A DNA stretch of 64,000 bases from Microbacterium proteolyticum (GTDB lineage Bacteria > Actinomycetota > Actinomycetes > Actinomycetales > Microbacteriaceae). Position numbers and translations under genes: made by a program. How positions within the stretch are numbered: the stretch's first letter is position 1; each line of letters begins with the position of its first letter. The stretch is taken from positions 3,286,001 to 3,350,000 of the forward strand of contig NZ_JAUSZZ010000001.1 in the NCBI RefSeq assembly GCF_030818075.1, given 5' to 3'. Shown here piece by piece: positions 1-9,302 of the stretch. The notes under the pieces are model-generated. The model ran no database searches, was not told where the DNA came from, and saw nothing but the letters and a program-made list of their open reading frames with translations.

Positions 1-1268
1 TCGCCGTCGCCGATCGTGATCCCGGCGCGCTGCGCGTCTCGGGCGAGCGGCCCCGGCTCGACGCCCCGGGGACACCTCAGCCACAGGTGGAAGCCGGCGC
101 GCGGCGGGGTGACATCGCCGTCGGGCCACACGCGCCGCACCTGCGCGAGCAGGGCATCTCGTCGGGCGACGAGGGCGCGGCTGAGACGACCGGTGTGACG
201 CGGCCAGTCCGCGGAGGTGAGGAACTCGAGAGCGATCTCTTGCAGGGGGCGGGCGACGAACAGCTGGTTCGTGACGACCGCGGTGTGCAGCCGTGCCAGG
301 ACCGGTCCCCGCGCGGCGAGGAAGCCGACCCGCAGACTCGGCGCGACGGGCTTGGCCAGCGAGGAGATGTGGATGACGTGCCCGTGGACGTCGTCGGCGA
401 TGAGCGGCGGGGGCACGGGCGCGTCGAGGCGGATGTGGCGCGCCCAGTCGTCGTCGATGACGAGCGCGCGATGCCGGCGCGCGACCTCCAGCAGGGGCCG
501 TCGTCGTTCCGGATGCAATGACAGGCCCGTGGGGTTGTTCACGGCGCTCTGCAGGTACGCCAGACGCGCACCGGTGCGCGCGAACGCGGCATCCATGTCG
601 CCCGGGTCGACGCCGCGGGCATCGGTGGGGACCGGAATCGGGCGCAGGCCCGCGGCCCGCAGCGCGGCGAGGGCCCCGGGGTAGGTCGGGCTCTCCACGA
701 TCACGGCGTCTCCCGGCGCGCCGACGGCCTGCGCGATGAGGGCGATGGCCGACTGCGAGCCGTTCGTGACGAGGACCTCGCTCTCGTCGACGGTCGCCTG
801 GTGGGCGAAGACCGCGCGCAAGGCGCTGAGGCCGGCAGCGGGTGCCGGCTCCCAGACGCTGCCACGACGGATGCTGCGCGAGGCGGCGGCCTGCAGAGCC
901 GCGCGGGGATGCAGATCGGCACCGAGGTAGCCGCTGGAGAGCGGGACCGTGTCGGCGAGCACTCCGACGGGATCGAGAAAGCGGACGGCCGCGCCGTCGA
1001 CGCGGGAGGGAGCGAGCGCGAGAGACTGCCAGCCGGTGGAGGCCGCCTCGGTGCGCGGTCCGGCCGCGATGAAGACGCCCCGCCCCGGCTCGCTGCGCAC
1101 TCTGCCCCGCGCAGCCAGGGCCGCGACGGCGCGACCGACGGTCACCGGGCTGGTCGACAGCTCCCGGCACAACGCCCGCGTGGAGGGAAGCGCGTCGCCC
1201 GGCGCACCCCGCTCGATCAGCCGTTCCAGATGGGCGACCACGACCGCGACCCTGCTATCGTTTTCCAT
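1..1268 (-). CDS. MocR/PdxR-type GntR regulator with aminotransferase domain (partial)
   Basis: I translated this minus-strand frame by hand. It is open from ATG at 1268 to the window edge, so the C-terminus is missing. Residues 1-70 form a GntR winged helix ending in the turn LPSTRALCRELSTSPVTVGR. After a linker comes a fold-type-I PLP aminotransferase domain, with NNPTGLSLHP, the DDDW segment and the PLP-lysine motif SSLAKP. MocR proteins regulate transcription by binding PLP or amine ligands through this domain. The gene is divergent from a BenE transporter, and the two ATG codons overlap. An inverted repeat over the starts is a likely autoregulatory operator. The ligand cannot be read from the sequence. 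Confidence 0.9.
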   Translation of the reverse strand, partial: MENDSRVAVVVAHLERLIERGAPGDALPSTRALCRELSTSPVTVGRAVAALAARGRVRSEPGRGVFIAAGPRTEAASTGWQSLALAPSRVDGAAVRFLDPVGVLADTVPLSSGYLGADLHPRAALQAAASRSIRRGSVWEPAPAAGLSALRAVFAHQATVDESEVLVTNGSQSAIALIAQAVGAPGDAVIVESPTYPGALAALRAAGLRPIPVPTDARGVDPGDMDAAFARTGARLAYLQSAVNNPTGLSLHPERRRPLLEVARRHRALVIDDDWARHIRLDAPVPPPLIADDVHGHVIHISSLAKPVAPSLRVGFLAARGPVLARLHTAVVTNQLFVARPLQEIALEFLTSADWPRHTGRLSRALVARRDALLAQVRRVWPDGDVTPPRAGFHLWLRCPRGVEPGPLARDAQRAGITIGDG

Positions 1269-1284
1269 GACAGATAATGATAGC
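1254..1284. promoter_or_regulatory. Inverted-repeat operator over two divergent leaderless promoters
   Basis: Arms GCTATCGTT (1254-1262) and AATGATAGC (1276-1284) are complementary at 8 of 9 positions. Each arm contains a -10-like hexamer: TATCGT (1256-1261), 5 nt before the plus-strand ATG at 1267, and TATCAT on the minus strand (1282-1277), 8 nt before the minus ATG at 1268. Neither start has a Shine-Dalgarno sequence, so both mRNAs are probably leaderless. A regulator bound here would cover both promoters. Confidence 0.65.
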
Positions 1285-2511
1285 GTTACACCTCTTCGAC
1301 CCGTACCGTTACATCGCTCCTGGTCCGTGACCGCGACGGTCGCCGGGCTCGTGGCCGCCCTGGTCTCCTTCGCGGGCCCCTTCGCGGTCGTGCTGCAAGC
1401 CACCCGGGCCGCGCACCTCGACGAGGCCCACACCGCGTCGTGGGTCTGGGCGATCGCCGTCGGCAGCGGCCTCAGCGGCCTGATGCTCAGCCTGCTGACC
1501 CGCATGCCGATCATCGTGGCGTGGTCCACACCGGGCGCAGCTCTGCTGATCGCCGCGATCGGCGGATTCTCGTTCTCGGATGCCGTGGGCGCGTTCCTGG
1601 TATCGAGCGTCTGCGCATGCATCCTCGGCTTCACCGGATGGTTCGGCCGCCTGCTGGCCCTCATCCCCGGCTCCCTCACCTCGGCGCTGCTCGCGGGGAT
1701 CCTGCTGCCGTTCGTCATCTCGGGCAGCTCCGCCGTCGTGACAGCCCCGGCCGTCGCGGGAGCGGTCGTGGTCGCCTTCATCGTCGCGAAGAGATTCCTC
1801 GAGCGATACGCCGTCGTCATCGCTCTCGCCGTCGGCGTATGCGCGACCATCGCGACCGGCGCCGGAGAGCGTGTCGCGCTCGATCTGCAGCTCACCGCGC
1901 CGGCGCTGACGATACCCACCTTCGACCCGGAGGCCCTCCTGTCGATCGGGCTGCCACTCCTGCTGATCACCATGGCCGCACAGAACGCCCCCGGACTCAC
2001 CGTGCTGCGCACCTCGGGCTACACCCCGAATGATCGCGTCCTCGTGGGCGGCGTCTCGCTCGTCTCGGCGACGCTGACGCCCTTCGGCGGGCACGCCATC
2101 AACCTCGCCGCGATCACCGCGGGCATCTGCACCGGGCCCACCTGTCACCCCGACCCCGCGCGCCGCTACATCGCGGGCGTGGCGTGCGGACTGGCGAACC
2201 TCGTCGCCGGCGCGTTCGCGTCGACGCTCGTCGGCGCCTACACCGCCCTCCCGGCACCCATGATCGCCGCTCTCGCGGCCGTCGCGCTGCTGCCGTCCGT
2301 CGTCACGGCCCTGACCGCGACCCTCGCGGGCCCGCCCGCCACGCAGACCGCCGCCCTCATCACGCTCGCCGTCACGGCATCCGGAATCGTCGTCGGCGGC
2401 GTCGGGAGCGCGTTCTGGGCGTTGATCGCCGGGCTCGCCGTGTGGGCGGTGCTCACCCGGACGACCCCTCGCGCACGTCTGACAGCAGCGGAGGACGCCC
2501 TCAGTGGTTGA
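1267..2511 (+). CDS. benE: BenE/YdcO-family benzoate-type transporter
   Basis: 414-residue polytopic membrane protein with about 12 hydrophobic segments. It begins MTDNDSV and matches the BenE family throughout, for example FAGPFAVVLQA, WSTPGAALLIA, and AQNAPGLTVLRTSGY followed by a second conserved loop FGGHAINLAA. BenE proteins are proposed benzoate/H+ symporters; the substrate here is inferred from family membership only. The frame is also open upstream, but that extension crosses the divergent regulator. ATG 1267 is preferred because a -10 box lies just before it. No aromatic catabolism genes are nearby, so the true substrate may be a different aromatic or nucleobase-like compound. The 3' end overlaps the convergent small gene at 2501. 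Confidence 0.85.
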   Translation: MTDNDSVTPLRPVPLHRSWSVTATVAGLVAALVSFAGPFAVVLQATRAAHLDEAHTASWVWAIAVGSGLSGLMLSLLTRMPIIVAWSTPGAALLIAAIGGFSFSDAVGAFLVSSVCACILGFTGWFGRLLALIPGSLTSALLAGILLPFVISGSSAVVTAPAVAGAVVVAFIVAKRFLERYAVVIALAVGVCATIATGAGERVALDLQLTAPALTIPTFDPEALLSIGLPLLLITMAAQNAPGLTVLRTSGYTPNDRVLVGGVSLVSATLTPFGGHAINLAAITAGICTGPTCHPDPARRYIAGVACGLANLVAGAFASTLVGAYTALPAPMIAALAAVALLPSVVTALTATLAGPPATQTAALITLAVTASGIVVGGVGSAFWALIAGLAVWAVLTRTTPRARLTAAEDALSG

Positions 2512-2829
2512 ACAGGATCAGCAGCAGCGCCCCGAGGACGGCCGCCGCGCACACGACGAAGCACGCGTACGCACCCAGCAGCGACAGGCGCTTCTGCCCG
2601 TCGCTCAGCGGGTTCTTCGCCGCGGCCTTCGCGACCGCCTTCTCGTGACGGCGCTTCTGCTTGTCGGTGAGCACGGTGATGGCATCCGTGAACTCCGCCG
2701 GAGCCACCAGCGGCGGGCGCCCCCCGCGCACGAGCAGGCGCAGGCCCAGCGCGTAGAACGTCACCACGACCGAGGCCCCGAGCAGGGCGGCGACGAAGAC
2801 ATGGAGGAAGGCCTCCCAGTTGATGACCA

Positions 2830-2830
<1 letters not shown>
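2501..2830 (-). CDS. Small membrane protein translationally coupled to PiT
   Basis: 109 residues. An N-terminal hydrophobic segment (about residues 8-35) and a C-terminal one (about 85-107) flank a basic cytoplasmic-looking stretch rich in K and R (KQKRRHEKAVAKAAAK). The start ATG shares one base with the stop of the upstream phosphate transporter (TGATG), so the two are almost certainly co-translated. I do not recognise the family. The position suggests an accessory subunit or regulator of PiT, taking a place where a PhoU-like protein is often found, but it has no PhoU sequence. Its 3' end overlaps the convergent benE by 11 bases. Confidence 0.75.
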
Positions 2831-4044
<1,214 letters not shown>

Positions 4045-4264
4045 CGTTCGCTTTCCGTGAGGAGGAAGAAGGGATGCCGACGGGATCGGCGCGACGAACG
4101 AAGAGTTCACCTGGAGTTCGACACTCGTTCACCGAGGTCGCGTGGACATCCTGTCACCGGCGGCGACGGCGGTCAAACCGGTACGCCGGGCCGGCGGCAT
4201 CCGGAGGTCGTCCGTGCTCGGCGTACCCGGTCTCCCGCCGGGTCGAGCCGACTACCGTGGAGGG

Positions 4265-6379
4265 GTGACCGATATCGACGCCTCGCCCGTTCCGCCCGTC
4301 GCCGCCCGTCGACCCGTCCCGCGCTCGCACCATGATGACACCTTCGACGACCCGTACGAATGGCTCCGCGCGAAAGACGACGCCGAGGTCACCGCGCACC
4401 TCGAGGCCGAGAACGCCTACACCGGGGCACGCACCGCCCATCTGACTCCGCTGCGCGACACCGTCTTCGGCGAGATCAAGGGCCGCACCCTCGAAACCGA
4501 CCTGTCGGTGCCGAGCCGCCGCGGCGATTGGTGGTACTACGGCCGCACGGTCGCGGGCGCGCAGTACGGCATCCAGTGCCGCGCCCCGCTCGACTCCCCC
4601 GACGACTGGAACCCGCCGACCCTCTCGCCCGATCGTCCCGTGCCGGGCGAGCAGGTGCTCTTCGACGGCAACGTCGAGGCCGAGGGCACCGACTTCTTCT
4701 CCCTCGGGAGCTTCGAGATCTCGAACGACGGCACACGCATGCTGTACGGCATCGATGTCGCCGGCGACGAGCGCTACACGGTGCGCGTGCGCGACCTGAC
4801 CACCGGCGAGACCTTCCCCGACGAGATCACCGGCACGTTCTCGGGCGCGACGTTCTCCCCCGACGGACGCTTCATCGTGTACACGACCGTCGACGACGCC
4901 TGGCGCCCCGACACCGTGTGGCTGCACGAGATCGGCACCCCCGTCGACACCGACGCGAAGCTGTTCCACGAGCCCGACGACCGGTACTGGGTGGGCGCCG
5001 ACTTCACCCGCAGCGATCGTTTCCTCGTCATCGAGATGGGATCCTCCATCACCAGCGAGGAGTGGCTGATCGACGCCGACGACCTGCGGGGCACGCCGCG
5101 GGTGGTCTGGCCGCGCCGGGAGGGCGTGGAGTATTCGTCGTCGCACGCCGTCGTCGACGGCGAAGACGTGCTGTACGTCCTCCACAACGACGGCGCCCTC
5201 GATTTCGAGTTGGTGCGGGTATCGGCATCCGATCCCCAGGGGGCGCGCGAGACGGTCATCGCCCACCGTCCCGGCCACCGTCTGCTCGGGATCGACACGT
5301 TCCGCGACTGGGGTGTGGTCGGGTACCGTCGCGACGGCCTCGCCCGCCTCGGCATGATGGCGTATGCCGACGGCGCGGTGACCGAGATCGCGTTCGACGA
5401 ACCGCTGTACAGCGTCGGCACCGGCGGCAACCCCGAGTGGGCTCCCCCGGTCCTCCGTCTGGGCTACGGCTCCTTCGTGACCCCCGGCACCGTGTACGAC
5501 TACGTCGTCGACACCGGCGAGCTGCTGCTGCGCAAGCGTCAGCCCGTGCTCGGCGGCTTCGACCCCGCCGATTACGGCCAGGCGCGGGTATGGGCCCCCG
5601 CCGACGACGGCACGCAGGTGCCGGTGTCGCTGGTGTGGAAGCGCTCGTTCGGTGAGCCGGGCTCGTCGCCGCGCCCCGTGCACCTCTACGGCTACGGCTC
5701 GTACGAGCACTCGATCGAGCCGGGCTTCTCGGTACCGCGTCTGTCGCTGCTCGACCGCGGCGTCGTCTTCGCGGTGGCCCACGTGCGCGGGGGCGGCGAG
5801 ATGGGGCGGCAGTGGTACGAGGACGGCAAGCTGCTCGCCAAGCGCAACACCTTCACCGACTTCGTCGCCGCGGCTCGTCACCTCGTGTCCGAGGGATACA
5901 CCTCTCCCGACCGCATCGTCGCCGAGGGCGGCAGCGCAGGCGGTCTGCTCATGGGCGCGATCGCCAACCTCGCGCCCGAGCTGTTCGCCGGCATCCTCGC
6001 CGACGTGCCGTTCGTCGACGCACTGACCACGATCCTCGACCCGTCGCTGCCGCTCACGGTGATCGAGTGGGACGAGTGGGGCGACCCGCTGCACGACGCC
6101 GACGTGTACGCGTACATGAAGTCGTACACGCCCTACGAGAACGTGCGCGAGGGGGTCGAATACCCCCGCATCCTGGCGGTCACCTCGCTCAACGACACCC
6201 GCGTGCTCTACGTGGAGCCGGCGAAGTGGGTCGCCCGGCTGCGCGAGGTCGGCGCCGACGCGCTGCTGAAGTGCGAGATGGTGGCCGGCCACGGCGGCGT
6301 GAGCGGTCGCTACAACGCCTGGCGCGAGCGCGCGTTCGAGATCGCGTGGCTGCTCGACGTGCTCGGCCTCGCCGACTGA
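4265..6379 (+). CDS. ptrB: S9A-family oligopeptidase (oligopeptidase B-like)
   Basis: 704 residues. The N-terminal two-thirds form a seven-bladed beta-propeller typical of prolyl oligopeptidases, starting with the DPYEWLR segment. The C-terminal alpha/beta hydrolase domain carries the nucleophile elbow GGSAGGL, the acid region SLNDTRV and the catalytic His in AGHGG. These enzymes cut short peptides in the cytoplasm; oligopeptidase B prefers Lys/Arg at P1, which I infer rather than see. The start is GTG 4265: TACCGT (4253-4258) lies 6 nt upstream, indicating a leaderless mRNA. An in-frame upstream start at 4142 adds non-conserved sequence. A GC hairpin follows the stop. Confidence 0.9.
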   Translation: MTDIDASPVPPVAARRPVPRSHHDDTFDDPYEWLRAKDDAEVTAHLEAENAYTGARTAHLTPLRDTVFGEIKGRTLETDLSVPSRRGDWWYYGRTVAGAQYGIQCRAPLDSPDDWNPPTLSPDRPVPGEQVLFDGNVEAEGTDFFSLGSFEISNDGTRMLYGIDVAGDERYTVRVRDLTTGETFPDEITGTFSGATFSPDGRFIVYTTVDDAWRPDTVWLHEIGTPVDTDAKLFHEPDDRYWVGADFTRSDRFLVIEMGSSITSEEWLIDADDLRGTPRVVWPRREGVEYSSSHAVVDGEDVLYVLHNDGALDFELVRVSASDPQGARETVIAHRPGHRLLGIDTFRDWGVVGYRRDGLARLGMMAYADGAVTEIAFDEPLYSVGTGGNPEWAPPVLRLGYGSFVTPGTVYDYVVDTGELLLRKRQPVLGGFDPADYGQARVWAPADDGTQVPVSLVWKRSFGEPGSSPRPVHLYGYGSYEHSIEPGFSVPRLSLLDRGVVFAVAHVRGGGEMGRQWYEDGKLLAKRNTFTDFVAAARHLVSEGYTSPDRIVAEGGSAGGLLMGAIANLAPELFAGILADVPFVDALTTILDPSLPLTVIEWDEWGDPLHDADVYAYMKSYTPYENVREGVEYPRILAVTSLNDTRVLYVEPAKWVARLREVGADALLKCEMVAGHGGVSGRYNAWRERAFEIAWLLDVLGLAD

Positions 6380-6417
6380 CACGCCGGCCGGCGCTGCCTT
6401 ACCCGGCGCCCCTCAGC

Positions 6418-6452
6418 GGAACGCCCCGTCGCCTCGTGCGGCGGGGCGTTCC
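6418..6452 (+). terminator. Hairpin downstream of the oligopeptidase gene
   Basis: Perfect 11-bp stem GGAACGCCCCG / CGGGGCGTTCC (6418-6428 and 6442-6452) with a 13-nt loop, 39 bases after the ptrB stop. There is no T-run, so terminator function is inferred from position. The right arm forms part of a 26-bp tandem repeat. Confidence 0.45.
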
Positions 6453-6507
6453 TATCGCCTGGCGCGGCGGGGCATCCCTATCGCCTCGTGCGGCGGGGCA
6501 TACCCGT
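6430..6507. repeat. 26-bp tandem repeat, three copies
   Basis: The segment CGCCTCGTGCGGCGGGGC recurs at 6430, 6456 (CGCCTGGCG variant) and 6482, an exact 26-bp period. It follows the oligopeptidase terminator and runs directly into the first palindrome. With the two palindromes downstream, it accounts for most of the 380-bp gene-free stretch 6380-6759. Confidence 0.75.
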
Positions 6508-6556
6508 GTCCCACTTCGTGCGAGTTGAAGGCCTCGAGTCTGCACAAAGTGGGACA
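6507..6556. repeat. 50-bp palindromic repeat, TGTCCCACTT family, copy 1
   Basis: Left arm TGTCCCACTTCGTGC (6507-6521) pairs with GCACAAAGTGGGACA (6542-6556) at 14 of 15 positions around a 20-nt spacer. It has the same geometry as copies at 6591 and 7661; the three flank the DUF559 gene. Confidence 0.85.
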
Positions 6557-6590
6557 TCCACGGCCCGCAGCCTCGCGCAGCCCCCGCGCA

Positions 6591-6640
6591 TGTCCCACTC
6601 GGTGCGGGAAGAGGGCCTTGATTTCGCACGAAGTGGGACA
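6591..6640. repeat. 50-bp palindromic repeat, TGTCCCACTT family, copy 2
   Basis: Arms TGTCCCACTCGGTGC (6591-6605) and GCACGAAGTGGGACA (6626-6640) match at 13 of 15 positions. The total length (50 bp) and spacer (20 nt) equal those of copy 1, while the spacer sequence differs. Confidence 0.85.
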
Positions 6641-6759
6641 TGGACTCCGACGGCGCCGGAGGCCGCGGCGGCTCCTCCCCGGCCCCGGCGCGAGGATCGT
6701 CGTCCACAGATCTCGGTCGTCCGCCGCTACCGCATGCGCGGCGCAGGCATCCTCGGGGG

Positions 6760-7651
6760 ATGTCCGACCACACACCGATCTTCTCCGTCCGGGATGCCGT
6801 GGCAACGGGGCGCTCGCGCTTCGCCCTGCGCCGCGTCGGCATGCGGGTGCCGTACACCGGCGTGCGCTCCCTCGCTGTCCGGCCGCCGTTGACCGACCTT
6901 CGGCCGGGCGGCGGAGTACGCCCCGCGACTGGGCGAGGGACAGTTCTTCAGCCACGAGACCGCGCTCGGGTTGCTCGGCGCTCCCCTCCCCGCGTATCCG
7001 TGGGTGCCCGGCATCCACGTATCAGCGCACCGACCCCAACGTGAGCCGCGAGTCCGCGGCATCCGAGGCCACCGGCTGCAGACGCGGGAACGCGCCGTCT
7101 CATTCACCTCGGAAGGGTGGCCTGTCGAGCATCCCGTGCGAGCCTGGCGGCAATGCGCGACGTTGTGGGGCATCGACGACCTCGTCGCCGCAGCCGACTT
7201 CCTTCTCACGGACGCACACCCACGCGTCGAGGTGGAGGAGCTGCGAGCCGAGATCGAACGGATGGGTGATACCGCCGGTCGGGCGCTGGCGCGCGCCCTC
7301 GCGCAGAGCCGCCGTGGTCCCCGATCTCCTGCGGAAACGCGCCTTCGACTGGTTCTCGCGCGCAACGGCCTGCCCGCGCCGGAGATCTCCTGGGTGCTGC
7401 GCGACGCCCGTGGCGCCTTCGTTGCCGAGCTGGACCTGGCCTACCCCGACTGGAGGATCGCCGCGGAGTACGACGGCCGGGTTCATGCCGAGGACGTGCG
7501 GCAGTTCGCCCGAGACGCCGACCGATGGGACGCGATCCGTGCCTGCGGCTGGCAGCATGTTCGCATCCTCGCCCACCACATGCGCGAGAACGGCCAACCA
7601 GCGGTTCGGAAAGTGCGCGAGGCGCTTCGCCGCGCGGGCTGGCGGGGATGA
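6760..7651 (+). pseudogene. Frameshifted DUF559/AbiEi-like protein gene
   Basis: Two frames together make one protein of about 297 residues. Frame A begins ATG 6760 (MSDHTPIFSV..., a winged-helix-like start region) and stays family-like to PPLTDL near 6900. Frame B then carries AAEYAPRLGEGQFFSHETAL and everything to 7651. Frame B has a stop at 6890, so the switch falls at about 6895-6908, in a GC-rich run. The C-terminal half is a Vsr/DUF559-type nuclease fold with ELDLAYP, EYDG, a D..R helix and GWQHVRI. This matches the actinobacterial group often labelled type IV antitoxin AbiEi-like plus DUF559. The cause may be a sequencing indel, true decay or recoding. Palindromes of one family lie on both sides. 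Confidence 0.7.
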
Positions 7652-7660
7652 ACGTTCGCA

Positions 7661-7710
7661 TGTCCCACTTTGTGCCGGTTGCGGCTCCGAAAACTGCACA
7701 AATCGGGACA
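7661..7710. repeat. 50-bp palindromic repeat, TGTCCCACTT family, copy 3
   Basis: Arms TGTCCCACTTTGTGC (7661-7675) and GCACAAATCGGGACA (7696-7710) pair at 13 of 15 positions with a 20-nt spacer. It starts 9 bases after the DUF559 stop codon. Confidence 0.85.
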
Positions 7711-7740
7711 CGACGGGTCGCGGACGATCACGACGGGAAC

Positions 7741-7812
7741 GCCCTGCCCCGCACACAGCACGACGCCCTGCCCCGCACACAGCACGACGCCCCGCCCCGC
7801 GCGAATCGGGAC
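7741..7812. repeat. 24-bp tandem repeat, two exact copies and one diverged
   Basis: Units at 7741-7764 and 7765-7788 are identical (begin GCCCTGCCCCGCACACAG). A third diverged unit occupies 7789-7812 and is built into the hairpin that follows pfkA. Confidence 0.8.
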
Positions 7813-7821
7813 GGGGCGTCG
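7785..7821 (-). terminator. Hairpin downstream of pfkA
   Basis: Perfect 10-bp stem CGACGCCCCG / CGGGGCGTCG (7785-7794, 7812-7821) with a 17-nt loop, 11 bases past the pfkA stop on the minus strand. It lacks a T-tract, so function is inferred from location. Confidence 0.45.
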
Positions 7822-7832
7822 ACGGGCAAAAC

Positions 7833-8861
7833 TCAGCCGAACAGGGCAGCGGCCTCTTCGTAGCGGTAGAGGGGCACGCTGTTGAGCTCGCCGAGGGCGT
7901 CGGCGAAGGGCACGCGCACGATGTCGGTGCCGCGCATCGCGACCATCTGCCCCCAGGCACCCTCCTGCAGGGCGTCGGCGGCGTGCAGGCCGAGGCGCGT
8001 CGCGAGCACGCGGTCGAACGCCGAGGGCGAACCGCCGCGCTGGATGTGACCCAGCACCGTGGCGCGGGTCTCGATGCCGGTCAGGCGCTCGATCTCGGGC
8101 GCGAGCTGCTCGCCGATGCCACCCAGGCGCGGGCGGTTGAAGGCGTCGAGGCCCTTGTCGCTGAAGGCCTCGTCCATCCCGGTGAGCTTGAAGCCCTCGG
8201 AGACGACGACGAGCGGCGCACGACCGCGGTCGTGCGCGCGGCTGACCTGCTCGACGATCTCATCGATCGACATCGGCACCTCGGGGATGCAGATCACGTG
8301 CGCTCCCGCCGCGATACCCGCGTGCAGCGCGATCCATCCCACGTGACGCCCCATGACCTCGGCCACCATGCAGCGCTGGTGCGAGTCACCGGTGGTGCGC
8401 AGGCGGTCCATGGCATCCGTCGCGATGTTGACGGCCGTGTCGAACCCGAAGGAGTAGTCGGTGGCGCGCAGGTCGTTGTCGATGGTCTTCGGCACGCCGA
8501 TGACGTTGATGCCGTCCTTCGACAGGCGGTCAGCCGCTGCAAGAGTGCCCTCGCCGCCGATGGCCAGGATGCCGTCGAGGCGATGCCCGTACATGGTCTT
8601 CGAGATGTTCTCGGCACCACCGCGCACCCCCTCGTACGGGTTCGTGCGGCTGGTGCCGAGGATCGTGCCGCCGACCTTGGACAGCCCCTTCACCTCGTGA
8701 CGCGTGAGGGGGAAGAAGTCGCCGTCGACGACGCCCCGCCAGCCGTCACGGATGCCGACGAACTCGATGTCGTAGTTCGTCGTGCCCTTGAGCACGACCC
8801 CACGGATGACCGCGTTGAGCCCGGGGCAGTCGCCGCCGCTGGTCAGGATGCCGATCTTCAT
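7833..8861 (-). CDS. pfkA: 6-phosphofructokinase (ATP-type prediction)
   Basis: 342 residues. It phosphorylates fructose-6-phosphate in glycolysis. The N-terminus MKIGILTSGGDCPGLNAVIRG is the PFK nucleotide loop. GGEGT has Gly at the position equivalent to 104, which favours ATP over pyrophosphate. PKTIDND has the catalytic base Asp but Lys at position 124, a combination known from actinobacterial group III ATP-PFKs. Later substrate motifs include MGRHVGWIA and GHIQRGG. ATG 8861 is the natural start. The gene stands alone, with repeat arrays on both sides and an IS30 element 470 bp upstream. Confidence 0.93.
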   Translation of the reverse strand: MKIGILTSGGDCPGLNAVIRGVVLKGTTNYDIEFVGIRDGWRGVVDGDFFPLTRHEVKGLSKVGGTILGTSRTNPYEGVRGGAENISKTMYGHRLDGILAIGGEGTLAAADRLSKDGINVIGVPKTIDNDLRATDYSFGFDTAVNIATDAMDRLRTTGDSHQRCMVAEVMGRHVGWIALHAGIAAGAHVICIPEVPMSIDEIVEQVSRAHDRGRAPLVVVSEGFKLTGMDEAFSDKGLDAFNRPRLGGIGEQLAPEIERLTGIETRATVLGHIQRGGSPSAFDRVLATRLGLHAADALQEGAWGQMVAMRGTDIVRVPFADALGELNSVPLYRYEEAAALFG

Positions 8862-9018
8862 TGGCTGGAGTCCTCGCTGTGGTTCGGGTGGAGGGAGAAG
8901 GCGCCGTTGCCGTCTTCGACCTTATCGCCGCGGGCAGGAACGGTGCCACACGGTGACGAAGGGGCGAGGGATGCCGAGACCCGACGCCGATGTCCGCCGA
9001 CGGCCCGCCGCGCACGGC

Positions 9019-9300
9019 GTGACGAGCACACCGGATGCAGGATCAGCGACGCCCTGCTCTGCCGCGAACAGCGTGACGAGCACACCGGACGCCGGATCAC
9101 CGACGCCCCGCGCTACCGCGAACAGCGCGACGAGCACACCGGATGCCGGAGCACCGACGCCCTGCTCTGCCCCGAACAGCGTGACGAGCGCGCCGGACGC
9201 AGGAACGCCGATGGGCAACCACCACACTCGGCGAGATGAGCACGCCGGATGCCGCGATCCGCGCCGGTTCCGCCCCGCCGGCGTGACGGGCACAGGAGGT
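9019..9300. repeat. 54-bp tandem repeat array upstream of pfkA
   Basis: GACGAGCACACCGGA-type units begin at 9019, 9073, 9127, 9181 and (GATGAGCACGCCGGA) 9235: an exact 54-bp period, with a decayed further unit near 9283. The rest of each unit is also similar (for example GACGCCCTGCTCTG). Because 54 is a multiple of three, the minus strand reads as an 18-residue periodic ORF, but I see no start signal or known protein. The array fills most of the 472-bp gap between pfkA and the IS30 element and stops at its left end. Confidence 0.85.
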
Positions 9301-9302
9301 TG

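Noticed and set aside
4154..6382. 742-codon open frame antisense to the oligopeptidase
   Set aside because: High-GC antisense frame; composition is Val/Gly/His/Arg-rich with no motif, while the plus strand has full S9 catalytic motifs.
9019..9293. Periodic 18-residue repeat protein on the minus strand of the 54-bp array
   Set aside because: The periodicity follows from the DNA repeat length being a multiple of three; no start signal or domain supports translation.
9019..9300. CRISPR array
   Set aside because: Units are contiguous 54-bp tandem copies with no constant repeat plus variable spacer pattern, and there are no cas genes.
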